A stretch of 64,000 nt of DNA, from NCBI RefSeq assembly GCF_023856365.1, contig NW_026042743.1, forward strand, positions 1 through 64,000, read 5' to 3'. How positions within the stretch are numbered: position 1 is the first letter of the stretch; each line of letters starts with the position of its first letter. The notes under the pieces are model-generated. The model searched no databases and was not told the DNA's origin. It saw only the letters and a program-made list of their open reading frames with translations. The stretch comes from Brienomyrus brachyistius. Its lineage: Eukaryota > Chordata > Actinopteri > Osteoglossiformes > Mormyridae. The position numbers and the translations under genes are program-made. Positions 11,382 to 20,435 of the stretch are shown piece by piece.

Positions 11382-12232
11382 TGGGTGTATCGAGACTAGA
11401 TGGTCATTATGGATAACTAAAGTGCACTAAAATTGGGTGAGCAGGCAAGGCATGTCACCCAGGTTGTGTGACAATTATTTTATATAAATGTATATATATA
11501 TTCCATCCACCATCCCTCCTTTACGGAGAACTGCGTTATTTTTCTTTTCTATTGCTAATAAAAAAACTATATATATATGTACATATATATATATATATAT
11601 ATGGGTGTATCGAGACTAGTTGGTCATTATGGATAACTAAGTTGCACTAAAATTGGGTGAGCAGGCAAGGCATGTCACCCAAGTTGTGTGACAATTATTT
11701 TATATATATGTATATATATATTCCATCCACCATCCCTCCTTTATGGAGAACTGCGTTATTTTTATTGTCTATTGCAAAAAAAAAACAAAAAAAACTATAT
11801 ATATATACATATATATTTATGGGTGTATCGAGACTAGATGGTCATTATGAATAACTAAGGTGCACTAAAACTGGGTGAGCAGGCAAGGCATGTCACCCAG
11901 GTTGTGTGACAATTATTTTATATATATGTATATATATATTCCATCCACCATCCCTCCTTTATGGAGAACTGCGTTATTTTTATTGTCTATTGCAAAAAAA
12001 AAAACAAAAAAAACTATATATATATATACATATATATATATGGGTGTATCGAGACTAGAAGGTCATTATGCATAACTAAAGTGCACTAAAATTGGGTGAG
12101 CAGGATAGGCATGTCACCCCAGTTGTGTGACAATTATTTTATATATATGTATATATATATATATATTCCCTCCACCACCCCTCCTCTACGGAGGACTGCT
12201 TTATTTTTATTTCCATTGCAAAAATAAAAAAT
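8350..12232. repeat. AT-rich satellite array, about 16 units of 217-277 bp
   Basis: The phrase GGGTGTATCGAGACT (or GGGTGTGTCGAGACT) recurs at about 8354, 8593, 8815, 9045, 9306, 9539, 9756, 10020, 10295, 10570, 10845, 11122, 11383, 11602, 11821 and 12041. Each unit has a GC-richer core (GGTGCACTAAAATTGGGTGA, GCAGGCAAGGCATGTCACCC, GTTGTGTGACA), a CCATCCACCATCCCTCCTTT block, an A-run and a variable (TA)n run that explains the length differences. Three unit classes can be told apart by the block after CTGCGTTATTT or CTGCTTTATTT (TCTTTTCTATTGC, TATTGTCTATTGC, TAATATCCATTGCG). The YIYIYI frames here are just translated TA repeats. Confidence 0.95.
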
Positions 12233-12445
12233 TTTAAAACACAAAAAAAAAAAAAAAAACGAAAATAATAATAATAAAAATAATTTTGAATGTGTATTCA
12301 AATAAGTTTGAATGTGTGTGAACTATATATAAATATATATATACACATGCATATACAGAAATATATACACACACACACATATATATATATACACACACAC
12401 ACACAGACACACACTCACATAAACACATACACACACTGTGTACAG
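12233..12445. repeat. Poly-A and CA/TA microsatellite
   Basis: An A-rich run, an (ATA) stretch and then alternating (CA)n and (TA)n between about 12330 and 12435. Simple-sequence DNA at the edge of the satellite. Confidence 0.85.
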
Positions 12446-12802
12446 TCTTATGCAAAGGTTTGGCACCCCTTGACAAATAACATCTTTTCAATTACAAAAG
12501 CAACAATATCAGTTAATACAGTCTCTTTAGGAACTGGGGGAAAAATACACAATATTTTCAGCAAACATTGATGAATAGTTACTTTTTATGCCATAAATTG
12601 AACAAAATTACAAAATAAAAACATTATTATGGCACTCTGCAAAAGTTTGGGCACCCTACGTAATCAGTACTTAGTAACACCTCCTCTGCCAGATATCACA
12701 GCTTACAAGCGCTTCTTATAGCCAGCTGAAAGGCTTTCAGTTCTTGTACTTGGGATTTTCTCACATTCTTCCTTGCAAAAGGCTTCTAGTTCTGTAATAT
12801 TC
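12446..12802 (-). mobile_element. Second Tc1-like transposon remnant (3' end)
   Basis: The terminus near 12446 (TTATGCAAAGGTTTGG) resembles the inverted-repeat end of another fish Tc1 group. Reading the minus strand from about 12802 down to 12664 gives ELEAFCKEECEKIP, then SAGYKKRL, a stop, then AVISGRGGVTKY and a terminal stop. That is the expected C-terminus of a Tc1 transposase with one premature stop. The remaining transposase is absent, so this is an old 5'-truncated copy. It is a different family from the element at 7176. Confidence 0.72.
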
Positions 12803-13326
12803 TAATATATCAAGGGCTGTATTGTCAAATAGGAGATCGGCAGCATTCTCCCACCTGAGAAAACTGTACTACAATGCCCTTGATAGTGTGTAGAAACACA
12901 CTCGTCAGCTCTAGTCCTCCTGTAACAACGCAAAAGGACTGGCAACCCTCAGGTATTTATGCGTGCGATTGTATGATAAATTCACCCTGACAGTCTCACA
13001 CTTCTCTTGGTACCAACAGGTCTCATGGAATATATAAAAGGCAACTGCAACAATTATACTCGGCACTAAACATCGAGGCACGGAAATGCAGCAGAGCTTG
13101 TGTATTTCTCAGGATGCATTCTAGTAAAATGCCCGGAAAATGAGCTAAAGACATATTTCAAGGGGCACTATATAAAACCGATGGAAATTTTACTGATTAA
13201 ATAAAAGGAAAAGCATCGTTTGAAAAATCACAAATGTTTCTAAGATTCAATGCATCGCTTTTTGACCACATCATAGCGATGAACACATCATTGTTCCTGA
13301 CAATGTCCTAATACAGAAATAAAACT
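12803..13326. other. Unassigned DNA with a hairpin
   Basis: At 12811-12881 the sequences TATCAAGGGC and GCCCTTGATA can pair as a stem around a loop of about 45 nt, extended by TATTGT/ACAAT after a small bulge. On the minus strand near 13255-13300, CATCGCT and AGCGATG form a second short stem flanked by CAATG/CATTG. I cannot link either to a known RNA family. No coding frame is recognised. Confidence 0.35.
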
Positions 13327-13439
13327 TTATGTTGGTAAACTCAAAAAGCCTTCAGCTGTCACACTGGCTAACGATCTCAAACGATTATAAAGCAGCATTT
13401 TGAAAAGCGCTGTTTTAAAATAACAGATACAACACTTAC

Positions 13440-13728
13440 CTTGTCTTCTGGCCAAATGCTTTTCACGGCTTGGCACTCCAACGGTGCTGAAACGAAATTT
13501 GTATTTCCTCCTACCTCGTTGGCCCTTCAGTTCTTCTTTTCTCCCTTTGGATGTTTTTTTCCTTCTTCTTTGGATATTGTTTTTTATTTTTGTTTGTTTT
13601 TTTTTACTTTGCATGTTTTTCCTTCTTCGGATATTATTTTTTTGGCTTATTTTTTTAGACGATGTTTTTTTCGTCTTCTTTAAAAATTGATTTTTTTCGT
13701 CTTCTTTAAATATTGTTTTTTTTTTCAT
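13440..13728 (-). CDS. Lysine-rich putative first coding exon of unknown function
   Basis: The minus-strand ATG at 13728-13726 opens a frame starting MKKKTIFKEDEKNQFLKKTK, with repeated 'aagaagacgaaaaaaa'-type codons. It then becomes basic and less repetitive (RRKYKFRFSTVGV, SREKHLARRQG). At 13440/13439 it meets a strong splice donor, CAAG|GTAAGTG, in phase 1; the frame continues into the likely intron to 13327. A promoter-like block lies about 70-190 bp upstream of the ATG. I do not recognise the protein. The simple A-rich codons of the first half could also be a microsatellite that happens to be open. Confidence 0.3.
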
Positions 13729-13794
13729 CCTTTTGATGTTGTTTTACGGAACAAGAGCCGTACAGTGCTACTCTATCAGGAGGTAGCGCCAACT

Positions 13795-13920
13795 GAACGC
13801 CTTGAAGCAGTACCCAGCTCTTTTATAGGGAGCGTCAACCCGAAGTCAAGTTCTAGAACGTTGCACTCACTTTTCATTGGTTTCCCAGCTATGCTGTCAG
13901 AATAATGTTTGCTGATTGGT
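13795..13920 (-). promoter_or_regulatory. Promoter-like block: CCAAT boxes, heat-shock element, TATA box
   Basis: On the minus strand, in order toward the lysine-rich frame: CCAAT at 13919-13915, CCAAT at 13880-13876, GTTCTAGAAC at 13859-13850 (fits the heat-shock element pattern TTCnnGAA) and CTATAAAAGAG at 13828-13818. A start site about 30 bp further on (near 13790) would leave a leader of roughly 60 nt before the ATG. The order and spacing are what a stress-responsive RNA polymerase II promoter would show. This is inference from motifs only. Confidence 0.4.
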
Positions 13921-14391
13921 CGAAAATTTTAAAACGTACCCGAGTACTGTAAAAAAAACTCAAGATCTTGCTACCCTACGGAGCACCCATAAGGTGATTT
14001 TTTTTATACGTTATATGCAGCTATTTGTAGCAGGCCGTAATTAGACTAATCCACCCTTTGTCAATAAAGCCAACAAGAGAACAGGTTGCCCAAAGTTTGC
14101 TCAGGTACACGCCACAGCACAACCTTAAAAACACATCCAGCACAAATCACACTAGTGAATGACACAGCAAATCACAGCAATAAAAAAGACCCCTATGGGC
14201 AATCCAGCACCCAGACTACAGGTGCCAAAAGGCCCAGCCTGCCTAATAATGAACCCAAAATATACATACAACAAAGAAAAAGACACAAACAAAAAAGAAA
14301 ATAAAACTAGCCAGCTGCTCCCACTAAACCCCGCTCCCGAGGCCACTAAGCCGGCTGGCTTGATAATACACGATACAACCTCAGATAAAAC
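13921..14391. other. No gene recognised
   Basis: A/C-rich DNA with short open frames on both strands that show no family features. Poly-T and poly-A tracts occur near 13997 and 14190. Confidence 0.4.
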
Positions 14392-15792
14392 ATATTAAAG
14401 CAACACCAGGGAGGTTTACAACCTGATCCTTAAAATTATCGACCCGTAATTCCACCTTGAAAACCCCTAAAGAACAGTAGTTTACCCCATGACTCACTGC
14501 CCCATTCAAACAAAAAAAAAACAGGTTTTTGGGGTAACCTTTAGGTCAGCTCTTCAAAACCAGGTATGAGGACTCTTCAGCTAATCAGTCCTCTAATTAG
14601 AAATCTAATTAGGGAGTTGCAGCGAAAACCTGCATACACACCGGCCCTTTGCGGATAAGATTGTTCACCCCTGAAACAAGCAAACAGAAAGGCTGCTACA
14701 CTGCAAATTCAATATGCCCGCCGATGCTCCCCCAAATCTATCAGGACCCTGCCTGTCTTTCCCGTGCCTGCTCCTTTGCCAATATGCCCTACCATCGGAA
14801 CATGCACAGCCATCTCGCCCCGGCTATGCCTCCAGTCCGAACTGCAGTTCCTATACCTGCCTATAATTGCCTGGCTACAATCCATCCCCCAAAATGAAAT
14901 TGATGACCCAACGATCACAGCTAAGAATTCTATCCCCAAACCACTGGTCTTCCTCCCCAACCGAACGATCATTCACTGACCGTGGTAACTTATAAGGGTT
15001 GGTATGATGACCAGTGGTGGACCTCACCGAACGTTTAACTGGTCTCTACACCTCGGGGGGGACATAACCTCCTCCATTATACGAGGCCTACTTGTGGATG
15101 CTCTATTGCGACCCCTCCCACCAGCCCTGTCCCCGTAAAACCACAGAGTCCTCATCCGATTCCATTTCTGTTGCCCCTGTGGGCAACCCAGACTCAGGAG
15201 ACATTACCAGAACATCTTCCCCTGACATAACAACCCCCTGTGGTACTGGACGCAACTCTGTTCGGTGAACTTGACGGACAACCCCGTCCCCCTCCATTGG
15301 AGTTGCAGAGTAAACTGCACCCTGATCTTGGGGACACCGAACTACCATATACAAACAGGCATCCCAATGATCCTGTATTTTACCTCGAACATGGTTCCGC
15401 AAACACACCAGCTGACCTTCATCAAACCCCTAATCATTAACCAACTCATTGTGTTTCCGATTTCGTGGTGTGGCTTGTTCCTCCAACTAAGCCTTCACAT
15501 ACTCTTGAAGCACCTGCAAACTTTCCTGATGGTTTTGTACCCATTCCTCCAAAGGTCCACCATACTGACTGATCCCGGCAGGAGCCTGAAGATAGTGTAT
15601 CGGTAATCGAGGCTCACAGCCAGACCTTAAATAAAAAGGCATCATCCAGTCATTTGGTGGGGTGTAGTATTGTAAGCTTCTCTGCTGGAGGAAGTGTGTG
15701 AAGCAAATTGTGCAAAAAAAATATTAAAGCAACACCAGGGAGGTTTACATCTAGATCCTTAAAATGATCGACCTGCAATTCCACCTTGAAAA
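14392..15792. repeat. 1.4-kb segment bounded by 72-bp direct repeats
   Basis: The repeat at 14392-14463 recurs at 15721-15792 with a handful of differences (shared: ATTAAAGCAACACCAGGGAG, GATCCTTAAAAT, ATTCCACCTTGAAAA). The interior contains interrupted frames with protein-like, proline-rich stretches (for example near 15103-15600, GELDGQPRPPPLELQSK and later SDFVVWLVPPTKPS) but no complete or recognisable product. It could be a degenerate retroelement with short terminal repeats or a tandem duplication. Confidence 0.45.
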
Positions 15793-16577
15793 TCCAATTA
15801 CCATATAAAGGATACAAGATGTAAAGATGACAAATGACATGGCACACATTTGTTGTTTAGACTGTTGTGTCAGGTTAATTGAAAGCTGAAGGATCTTAGT
15901 GTTTACTAGTCTAAGTAACAGAATGTCTAAACACTGTGCTTGCCTTTATGGGTTTTTAAGCAGAACATATAGGTATAGAAACATATTAACATTACGTTTC
16001 ACGATTCACTGACTGGAGAATAGGAGAATATACACATCAATATTACTACTTAAGTTAACTAACCCTAATCCCAACCCCTATTGGCACGGAGCCCGCCAGG
16101 GTTCAGGTGAGATATAAATCTGTAATCTGTATCAATGGTTTTGCTATCCATACCCACCCTATTAATGTTAGCTTCCCAGGGTTTCTTGTTAGACAAGCTC
16201 TGTGTCTCTCTATACCCCCATTTACTGCACGACTGATTGTCCATTTATAAAGAATCAAATAGGGTGAAGATGGTTTTAGTTTACAATTACTCTGGAAGGT
16301 GACCAGATTAAAAAAAAACTAAATACCATGCCTACGTGTATGTAATCTCCATCACAGTCCCCATTTTCCCCATAATCCTCGTTTTGATAGTGCCAATTTG
16401 TGTAATGTGAGTTTTTTTTTTTTTTTAAAAACTGTTATAGAAGAACATACTGGATGCCACATGTGTACAATTACCCCTTTCTAATTAGTGGGGTCCGTTG
16501 TGTCAGCTACAGCCTTTACTAACATACACATAAGTATACAGTCTTACAGCACTTTTGTTTTCCTTTTGTATTTAATG
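15793..16577. other. No gene recognised
   Basis: Ordinary AT-rich intergenic sequence. A single telomere-like CTAACCCTAATCCC near 16060 is not repeated. Poly-T at about 16411-16424. Confidence 0.4.
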
Positions 16578-16588
16578 GTTTTCCATTT

Positions 16589-16931
16589 AGGGGGCAGCAT
16601 GGTGGTGCAGTGGTTAGCACTGTTGCCTCACACCTCTAGGGCCCGGGTTCGAGTCTCCACCTGGGTCACATGTGTGTGGAGTTTGCATGTTCTACCCATG
16701 TCATCGTGGGGTTTCCTCCGGGTACTCTGGTTTCCCCCACAGTCCAAAAACATGCTGAGGCTAATTGGAGTTGCTAAATTGCCCATAGGAGTGTGTGAGT
16801 GTGCCCTGCGATGGGCTGGCCCGCCATCCTGAGTTGTTCCCTGTCTCGTGCCCATTGCTTCCGGGATAGGCTCCAGACCCCCCGCGATCCAGTAGGATAA
16901 GCGGTTTGGAAAATGGATGGATGGATGGACA
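16589..16931 (+). mobile_element. tRNA-headed SINE-like retroposon with (GGAT)n tail
   Basis: Begins GGGGCAGCATGGTGGTGCAG with an A-box-like TGGTGCAGTGG and a B-box-like GGGTTCGAGTC, continues through a conserved body (CACAGTCCAAAAACATGC, GCGATGGGCTGG) and ends in ATGGATGGATGGA. An 11-bp target-site duplication, GTTTTCCATTT, lies at 16578-16588 and 16932-16942. This arrangement indicates retroposition. The same family occurs in every duplicated unit. Confidence 0.85.
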
Positions 16932-17022
16932 GTTTTCCATTTGAGGAATTAGCAAAAAACTGCAGTGCATGATGGGTAGGATCTAAAGGCTGCCTAACGC
17001 CCTTAATTTGTTTGCAATTTCG

Positions 17023-17210
17023 CCAGGTAGGCTACCTTCTTTAAACTGCGTTTTGCTAGACTACACATTTCGAGATGTTTTATTGTAGTCTTGGTAAATA
17101 TATATATATAGTTTAGCCTAACCCAGCCACTTAAGGGAGCAAGCCAGCTCAGGTAGGTGCCAGTCCCAAGCCCGGATTAATGGAGAGGGTTGGCGTCAAG
17201 AAATAAAGAG
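17023..17210 (-). repeat. Right arm of a distant inverted repeat
   Basis: Reverse complement of 3447-3641; see that entry. The interior has expanded into a short TA run, while both ends remain well conserved. Confidence 0.7.
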
Positions 17211-17772
17211 AAATAAAGACAACTAATACTCCTAGTTTGCGAGATCTGACTGCAATGGCAGCACTGCTACAAGGGTGTGGATAAATCTATACAAATATCA
17301 CCTGCATGCACATTACTTCTTTTACAATAACCAACTCCTGATCCATACTGTTAGTCGTGAAAAAAAAAACTATCGTGTACATAGAGGCCCTGTGTAAAAA
17401 GATAACTGCCAAGGAAAAGATCAAAAACATTTATTTCAAGGATACAAAGTTTTTATGGTCATGTACAGTGTACAGTGCAATTCTTATTTGATTAACTTGA
17501 ATGTCTCCACAGACTAGACGATTAAACAAATAAAGCAGCGCAACATTACAATAACTAATAACAAATAAACAAAGCTCACGAGTACTATTACAGTATTTAT
17601 ATCATTTATTTAAACTTAATTTTACCAGGTAAATTAACTACAAAGCAGTTACCACTGCTTTACCTGCTTCTCGGGAGAAATAGCAGATATACGTCATGTA
17701 TGTGACTAAATTCTTAAGCCAATAAGGGCAAAGTTGTGTCGTAATGGAGGCGGATCCAGTTTGTGCAGCCGG
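17211..17772. other. No gene recognised
   Basis: AT-rich intergenic DNA without repeats or frames that I can assign. Confidence 0.4.
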
Positions 17773-18228
17773 TTAAAGACACTACGGGCATGTAAATGGA
17801 GAACGAAATTATAGTTATAATTCGGCGTGTTCGCGAAAACGACTTCATTTATTTTCTTATTGATTTATCGACAGACCATCATACTTTTTAGACGTTATAA
17901 TAACAACACTCTATTGATCCCCAAAGAGAGAAATTCTCTCCTTGCCTGCCCCCTCTTACTGTCCATGATACACAAGCACATATGTAGAAAAACGTCAGCT
18001 TGGAAGCCAAGGCTGGACTTAACCTACTCTATTCTGGTATTCTGTTCTCCCAAGTAAGGCATCCCAAGTTCGAATCCAACTTCCGACAAAAGTTCTTCAA
18101 TCGCTACAGCACAATTTGAGCCACTGATCGGCTTTAATTGCTTTGTTTTATTTTTGCGTTTCAGGCAAAACTACATAACACTTAAAGACACTACGGGCAT
18201 GTAAATGGAGAACGAAATTATAGTTATA
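17773..18228. repeat. 47-bp direct repeat flanking a 362-bp block
   Basis: Bases 17773-17819 are repeated at 18182-18228 (TTAAAGACACTACGGGCATG, then AACGAAATTATAGTTATA). The block between begins with CGTGTTCGCGAAAACGAC near 17827. It is a longer version of the head block found at 18856 and in every large unit, including about 28 bp (aaagagagaaattctctcct...) that the later copies lack. It is therefore probably the older form from which the unit heads derive. Confidence 0.65.
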
Positions 18229-18469
18229 GCGAATCTCCTACACACAATACCAAGGTTACCGAACTTTGGTCAGCTGGCCGGAGTGAGACGTTCAATTCCC
18301 GTAAGATTTCTTTGCGCCAGCCTGAGAGTCTGAAAACACGTCACACCAGATGCATGAGAGATGGAAACCTGGGATATTCAGTCGAATCAGATCAAATATG
18401 ATGCTAAGTTAGTACTAAGTTAAAATATGTTCCGCACTTGTAACATGCACCCATGATTTGGAACAGCAG
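18229..18469. other. No gene recognised
   Basis: Short spacer between the 47-bp repeat and the tRNA-bearing MITE. It has no frame or repeat of note. Confidence 0.4.
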
Positions 18470-18801
18470 CATACCTGTCAAGGTTTGGATTTGAAAATAA
18501 AGGAAATTTTCCGGCACCCGCCGTGAGCCATCCGCAACCAGGCTCCAGTATCCCTTACATTTTAAGACAGGAAATATAAAATAATATAAATATATAAAAT
18601 AATATAAAATATATTTTTGGCCACAACCGGGATTCGAACTCCCGGTCTCCCGTGTGAAAGGCGGCGATCTTACCACTACACTATCCAGCAACTATATAAT
18701 ATAAGGGAGATTTACGGGAAAATACTAATACGGGAGGACGGCGGGAAAGAGAAGTAAAATACGGTAGTTTCCCGGCCAAAACGGGAGACTTGACAGCTAT
18801 G
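18470..18801. mobile_element. hAT-like MITE carrying a tRNA-Glu-like sequence (best preserved copy)
   Basis: Ends CATACCTGTCAAG and CTTGACAGCTATG form a short imperfect inverted repeat. Flanking 8-mers AACAGCAG (18462-18469) and GTCAGCAG (18802-18809) match at 6 of 8 bases, in line with the 8-bp target duplications of hAT elements. The left part (aggaaattttccggcaccc) is present only here; array copies have lost it. The interior holds an AT-rich (ATATAAA)n tract and a minus-strand tRNA-like sequence at 18618-18692. No transposase is present, so the element is non-autonomous. Superfamily assignment is inferred. Confidence 0.65.
18618..18692 (-). tRNA. tRNA-Glu(TTC)-like sequence, probable pseudogene
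   Basis: On the minus strand it reads GTTGCTGGATAGTGTAGTGG, then AAGATCGCCGCCTTTCACAC, then a T-arm region and TTGTGGCCA. TAGTGTAGTGG fits the RNA polymerase III A box and GTTCGAATCC the B-box core. The anticodon-loop position reads CTTTCAC, giving TTC (Glu). The acceptor strands (TGCTGGA and TTGTGGC) do not pair, and the anticodon stem has a mismatch at its base. It is therefore a tRNA-derived sequence rather than a credible functional tRNA. This copy has one extra base in the T-arm (CCGGGAGTTCGAATCCCGG) relative to the 19 others, which gives a longer symmetrical stem. Confidence 0.5.
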
Positions 18802-19466
18802 GTCAGCAGGCTGTCTCTGGCCACGCCCCCTACAGTCGGTCCGGCCCCTGTTCGCGTGTTCGCGAAAACGACTTCATTTATTTTCTTATTGATTTATCGA
18901 CAGACTTTTTAGACGTTATAATAACAACACTCTATTGATTACTGTCCATACAGAGACACATGTTCGAGAACAGAGACACATGTTCGAGAACTATTCTATC
19001 GAGAACTAATGACGAGAACTATTCTCTTATTTTTCTCTTATTATTAAATTATTTTATTATTATTATTATTATTATTTTTCTCCTTTCTCGTTCCCGTAGA
19101 TATATATTATTATACGGAGATTTACGGAGTCTTCAAAGACGGTCCGGCTCCAGGATCACTGTTGCTGTGGTGTAGATCAGCTGATCTGTAGTAGTCTTCT
19201 ACGTACATCTTCTAGTAGACCTTCTGAGGGTACTTCACGCATTCTTGGTCCAGCTTAGCTTATTTCTTATTTCTCAGGTCAGCTGCTCTTGTATTCAGCC
19301 TACTAGTCTCTCTTGTATTCAGCCTACTAATATATATGGGGCTTGGTACCCAATCTCGGAATGTGGGGATGATGATATCTCCCCCCTGACCTGTCGTCCT
19401 GGCTCCCCCTTGTCGTAGCAATCGTGTTGTACCTCATCAATCTCTAGTTGTGATAGCAGTTGTTTC
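18787..19466. repeat. Head-block variant in A0
   Basis: Contains TGTTCGCGAAAACGACTTCA, a 20-bp tandem duplication of 'cagagacacatgttcgagaa', a (TTA)n microsatellite near 19040-19078, and GTCTTCAAAGACGGTCCGGC. It also contains a perfect 14-bp palindrome, AGATCAGCTGATCT, at 19174-19187. Unlike the heads of R1-R5 it continues past 'gctgctcttg' into 'tattcagcctac' instead of Tc1 sequence. A close relative lies at 39619-40279. Confidence 0.7.
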
Positions 19467-19540
19467 TGGCCACAACCGGGATTCGAACCCCGGTCTCCCG
19501 TGTGAAAGGCGGCGATCTTACCACTACACTATCCAGCAAC
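19467..19540 (-). tRNA. tRNA-Glu(TTC)-like copy 2 (A0)
   Basis: Same core as the copy at 18618 but with the canonical GGTTCGAATCC B box. Preceded by 'tgtttc' instead of the usual AT-rich run, so this unit begins directly at the head-block end. Confidence 0.5.
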
Positions 19541-19762
19541 TATATAATATAATATATATATATATATATTATAAGGGAGATTTACGGGAAAATAATACGG
19601 GAGGACGGCGGGAAAGAGAAGTAAAATACGGTAGTTTCCCGGCCAAAACGGGAGGCTCCAGTATCCCTTACATTTTAAGACAGGAAATATAAAATAATAT
19701 AAATTATATAAAATATAATATAAATATAAATATAAATATATAAAATATATAAAATATATTTT

Positions 19763-19836
19763 TGGCCACAACCGGGATTCGAACCCCGGTCTCCCGTGTG
19801 AAAGGCGGCGATCTTACCACTACACTATCCAGCAAC
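19763..19836 (-). tRNA. tRNA-Glu(TTC)-like copy 3 (A0)
   Basis: Embedded after an (ATATAAA)n tract; last tRNA-like copy before unit R1. Confidence 0.5.
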
Positions 19837-19930
19837 TATATAATATAAGGGAGATTTACGGGAAAATACTAATACGGGAGGACGGCGGGAAAGAGAAGTA
19901 AAATACGGTAGTTTCCCGGCCAAAACGGGA

Positions 19931-20435
19931 GACTTGACAGCTATGGCTGTCTCTGGCCACGCCCCCTACAGTCGGTCCGGCCCCTGTTCGCGTGTTCGCG
20001 AAAACGACTTCATTTATTTTCTTATTGATTTATCGACAGACTTTTTAGACGTTATAATAACAACACTCTATTGATCCCCCTCTTACTGTCCATGATACAC
20101 AATGACGAGACACATGTTCACTAATGACGAGAACTATTCTATTTTTCATGCCGGGGGTCCTTCAAATCTTACATTTACAAATCTTGTTCTTGTTCTCTGC
20201 TTTCTCCTTTCTCGTTCCCGTAGATATATATTATTATACGGAGATTTACGGAGTCTTCAAAGACGGTCCGGCTCCAGCTCAAGGATCACTGTTGCTGTGG
20301 TGTAGATCAGCTGATCTGTAGTAGTCTTCTACGTACATCTTCTAGTAGACCTTCTGAGGGTACTTCACGCATTCTTGGTCGGAGGGTCCAGGTTTCCAGC
20401 TTAGCTTATTTCTTATTTCTCAGGTCAGCTGCTCT
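19931..20435. repeat. Head block of unit R1
   Basis: MITE right end, TCTGGCCACGCCCCCTACAG, TTCGCGTGTTCGCGAAAACG, GTCTTCAAAGACGGTCCGGC and the AGATCAGCTGATCT palindrome. Relative to 18787 it lacks 8 bp (the putative target duplication) after the MITE end. It has 'gccgggggtccttcaaatc' where A0 has the (TTA)n run. Repeated at 30068, 41021, 51158 and 56120. Confidence 0.8.

Larger units (their letters stand above)
18470..19930. repeat. Array A0: tRNA-bearing MITE repeats, 3 tRNA-like copies
   Basis: Starts with the best preserved MITE, then a head-block variant (18787-19466), then two further partial MITE units with tRNA-like copies at 19467 and 19763. Repeated modules are the tRNA-like segment, GGGAGATTTACGGGAAAATA, GGGAGGACGGCGGGAAAGAG, and CCCTTACATTTTAAGACAGG followed by (ATATAAA)n. 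It lies just before the first large unit. Confidence 0.85.

Noticed and set aside
8441..12075. Many overlapping frames encoding YIYIYIY-rich peptides
   Set aside because: They are translations of (TA)n tracts inside the satellite and repeat with it.
8350..12232. Regularly spaced repeats that might suggest a CRISPR array
   Set aside because: Units are 217-277 bp with no short unique spacers, and the context is eukaryotic.
13255..13300. Possible box C/D snoRNA (ATGATG motifs near a stem, minus strand)
   Set aside because: No proper C and D box pair at the expected distances.
16055..16080. Telomere-like CTAACCCTAATCCC
   Set aside because: A single occurrence without tandem repetition.
18618..18692. 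Functional tRNA-Glu gene
   Set aside because: The acceptor strands do not pair and the anticodon stem is imperfect, so only a tRNA-like pseudogene can be supported.
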